Source: Nitrososphaerales archaeon (GTDB lineage Archaea > Thermoproteota > Nitrososphaeria > Nitrososphaerales > UBA57). From it: a stretch of DNA of 15,887 bases. The translations under genes were made by a program, and so were the position numbers. Positions within the stretch are counted from its first letter, which is position 1. Every line of letters begins with the position of its first letter. Under the pieces are notes generated by a model. That model was given only the letters and a program-made list of their open reading frames with translations, searched no databases and was not told the origin of the DNA. The stretch spans positions 1 through 15,887 of the forward strand of contig JAKUSK010000013.1 in NCBI GenBank assembly GCA_022449325.1, read 5' to 3'. Positions 14,588-15,887 of the stretch are shown piece after piece.

Positions 14588-15763
14588 ATGTCCAAAAAAG
14601 TAGTTTTAGCATTTTCTGGAGGACTTGATACTTCAATCTCAGTCAGCTGGTTGATGAAAAAACACAATCTCGATGTAATTACTGCCACGGTTGACGTTGG
14701 ACAAGACGAAGACTTTGATGCAATTGAAAAAAAGTCCTACGCGATAGGTGCATCTAAACATTATACTATTGACGCAAAAAACGAATTTATTAATGATTAT
14801 ATTTTTCCTGCCATAAAATCTAATGCTCTTTATCAAGATAAATATCCATTAGCAACTGCATTAGGTAGACCTCTTATTGCTTACAAACTCGTTGAAGTTG
14901 CAAACAAAGAAGATACAAAAATATTTTCACATGGATGTACGGGAAAAGGCAATGATCAAGCTAGATTTGACGTAACGCTAAGGTCCGTTCTTTCAGATGC
15001 TAAAATTATTGCTCCTGTTAGAGAGGAGAACATGAGTCGTGATGAAGAAATTCAATATGCAAAAGACCTCAATGTATCAATCGAAAAGAAATCTCAATAC
15101 AGTATAGACGAAAATTTATGGGGAAGGTCTATTGAAGGAGGAATTCTCGAGGATTCTTATGAAGAACCTCCAAAAGATATTTACAAATGGATTGACACTG
15201 AAAGTAATTTATCTTCTAAATATGTAGAAATTGATTTCAATAATGGCATTCCTGTGTCAATTGATGGAATAACTGATTCTCTTCAAATGATTAATCATCT
15301 TAATGATGTTGCAGGTCAACATGGTATTGGTGTTGTTGACCATATAGAGGATAGACTCATGGGAATAAAATCCAGAGAAATTTATGAAGCTCCTGCTGCA
15401 TTTACAATTATCGAAGCTCACAAAGATCTTGAAAAACTAGTATTGACAAGAAATGAATTAGAAATGAAATCCATCTTGGAGCAAAAATGGAGTTGGATGA
15501 TTTATTCAGGATTGTTCGTAGATCCTCTAGTTCAGGCTATAGATTCATTTATAAATAAAACTCAGGAACGTGTAAATGGCACTGTTAGACTCAAACTTAA
15601 GAATGGCTCATTAGCAGTTGTTGGAAGAAAGTCTAAAAATTCGATCTACGATCAAAATCTTTCTTCTTATTCTTCTTCTTCAAACTTTGATCAAACCTTC
15701 TCTAAAGGATTCATTGAAATTTGGGGCCTTCAGTCTAAATTTAACGAGGGAGATAAACAATGA
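14588..15763 (+). CDS. argG: Argininosuccinate synthase
   Basis: A 391-residue argininosuccinate synthase that joins citrulline and aspartate with ATP, the penultimate arginine step. The PP-loop LAFSGGLDTS lies at residues 7-16. TVDVGQ, YPLATALGRPLIAYKLVEVA, HGCTGKGNDQARFDVTLR, ENLWGRSIEGG and GVVDHIEDRLMGIKSREIYEAPAA are all characteristic, and the length is normal. The ATG at 14588 is about 29 nt after a TATA-like box and has no clear Shine-Dalgarno sequence, so it is probably leaderless. The stop TGA overlaps the argH start as ATGA. Confidence 0.97.
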   Translation: MSKKVVLAFSGGLDTSISVSWLMKKHNLDVITATVDVGQDEDFDAIEKKSYAIGASKHYTIDAKNEFINDYIFPAIKSNALYQDKYPLATALGRPLIAYKLVEVANKEDTKIFSHGCTGKGNDQARFDVTLRSVLSDAKIIAPVREENMSRDEEIQYAKDLNVSIEKKSQYSIDENLWGRSIEGGILEDSYEEPPKDIYKWIDTESNLSSKYVEIDFNNGIPVSIDGITDSLQMINHLNDVAGQHGIGVVDHIEDRLMGIKSREIYEAPAAFTIIEAHKDLEKLVLTRNELEMKSILEQKWSWMIYSGLFVDPLVQAIDSFINKTQERVNGTVRLKLKNGSLAVVGRKSKNSIYDQNLSSYSSSSNFDQTFSKGFIEIWGLQSKFNEGDKQ

Positions 15764-15887
15764 CTAATGAAGTTGATTTATTGAGAGGTAACAGACTTTC
15801 CAAAACTTCTGATTTAGCATCTTCTTTCATTAGTTCCGTAGAAGACGATTCACTGATTCTTGATTCTGTAATAAAAATTAATATTGC
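15760..15887 (+). CDS. argH: Argininosuccinate lyase, N-terminal fragment cut by window edge
   Basis: The frame starting at ATG 15760 encodes 42 residues before the window ends: MTNEVDLLRGNRLSK, then TSDLASSFISSVEDDSLILDSVIKINI. The R-x-x-RL-S and F-x-SS-(I/V)-E-x-D-x-x-I pattern is the N-terminus of argininosuccinate lyase, which splits argininosuccinate into arginine and fumarate. A strong ribosome-binding site, GAGGGAGAT, ends 5 nt before the ATG. The overlap ATGA with argG implies translational coupling of the last two arginine enzymes. Confidence 0.92.
   Translation, partial: MTNEVDLLRGNRLSKTSDLASSFISSVEDDSLILDSVIKINI

Noticed and set aside
1..15887. tRNA genes, CRISPR arrays, insertion sequences, prophage or defence islands
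   Set aside because: Gaps between genes are all under about 100 nt and show no cloverleaf, regular repeats, transposase or terminal inverted repeats that I could see. Base composition is even throughout.

Overview
This AT-rich window is archaeal chromosome, densely packed with housekeeping genes: 20 coding regions, two of them cut by the window edges, and almost no intergenic space. The archaeal signature is strong. It includes a class I lysyl-tRNA synthetase, ribosomal protein S30e, a Nop5-fibrillarin pair, a THEP1-type NTPase, a DUF373 membrane protein, a COG1340 coiled-coil protein, a short archaeal PurA and an archaeal-type Ino1. S30e is, to my knowledge, mainly a TACK/Asgard and eukaryotic protein. 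With the low GC and frequent TTG starts, this makes a Nitrososphaerota (Thaumarchaeota)-like organism my best guess. A marine Thermoplasmatota lineage cannot be excluded without a phylogeny.

Layout. (1) 1-3604, minus strand: S30e, an unrecognised two-anchor membrane protein, lysyl-tRNA synthetase, a SAM methyltransferase and a PIG-L-type deacetylase (cut by the left edge). The last four lie in close succession. (2) 3697-5566, plus strand: nop5 and the fibrillarin gene overlap and encode the core of the C/D-box RNA 2'-O-methylation complex. (3) 5567-6797, minus strand: a THEP1-like NTPase gene overlapping the gene for RNase HII. (4) 6887-11507, plus strand: a five-gene run of COG1340 coiled-coil protein, DUF373 membrane protein, cis-prenyltransferase (UppS), adenylosuccinate synthetase (purA) and OMP decarboxylase (pyrF). 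(5) 11485-12717, minus strand: an inositol monophosphatase-family gene followed by a Nudix hydrolase gene. (6) 12780-13844, plus strand: ino1, divergent from the phosphatase. (7) 13853-14530, minus strand: an ACT-domain protein, divergent from argG and argH (plus strand; argH cut by the right edge).

How the genes fit together. Ino1 and the IMPase-like enzyme catalyse successive steps to myo-inositol and share a 62-bp divergent promoter gap. ArgG and ArgH are the last two steps of arginine synthesis and share a 57-bp divergent gap with the ACT-domain protein, a plausible amino-acid sensor. Purine and pyrimidine synthesis genes sit downstream of a polyprenyl synthase and two poorly understood archaeal proteins (COG1340 and DUF373).

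Translation initiation is distinctive. About eight genes start with TTG and none clearly with GTG. pyrF has no standard start codon where its conserved N-terminus requires one. No tRNA, rRNA, CRISPR array, insertion sequence or prophage was seen. I found no convincing new defence-type system. The least understood parts are the COG1340-DUF373 pair and the orphan membrane protein at 2760-3347.
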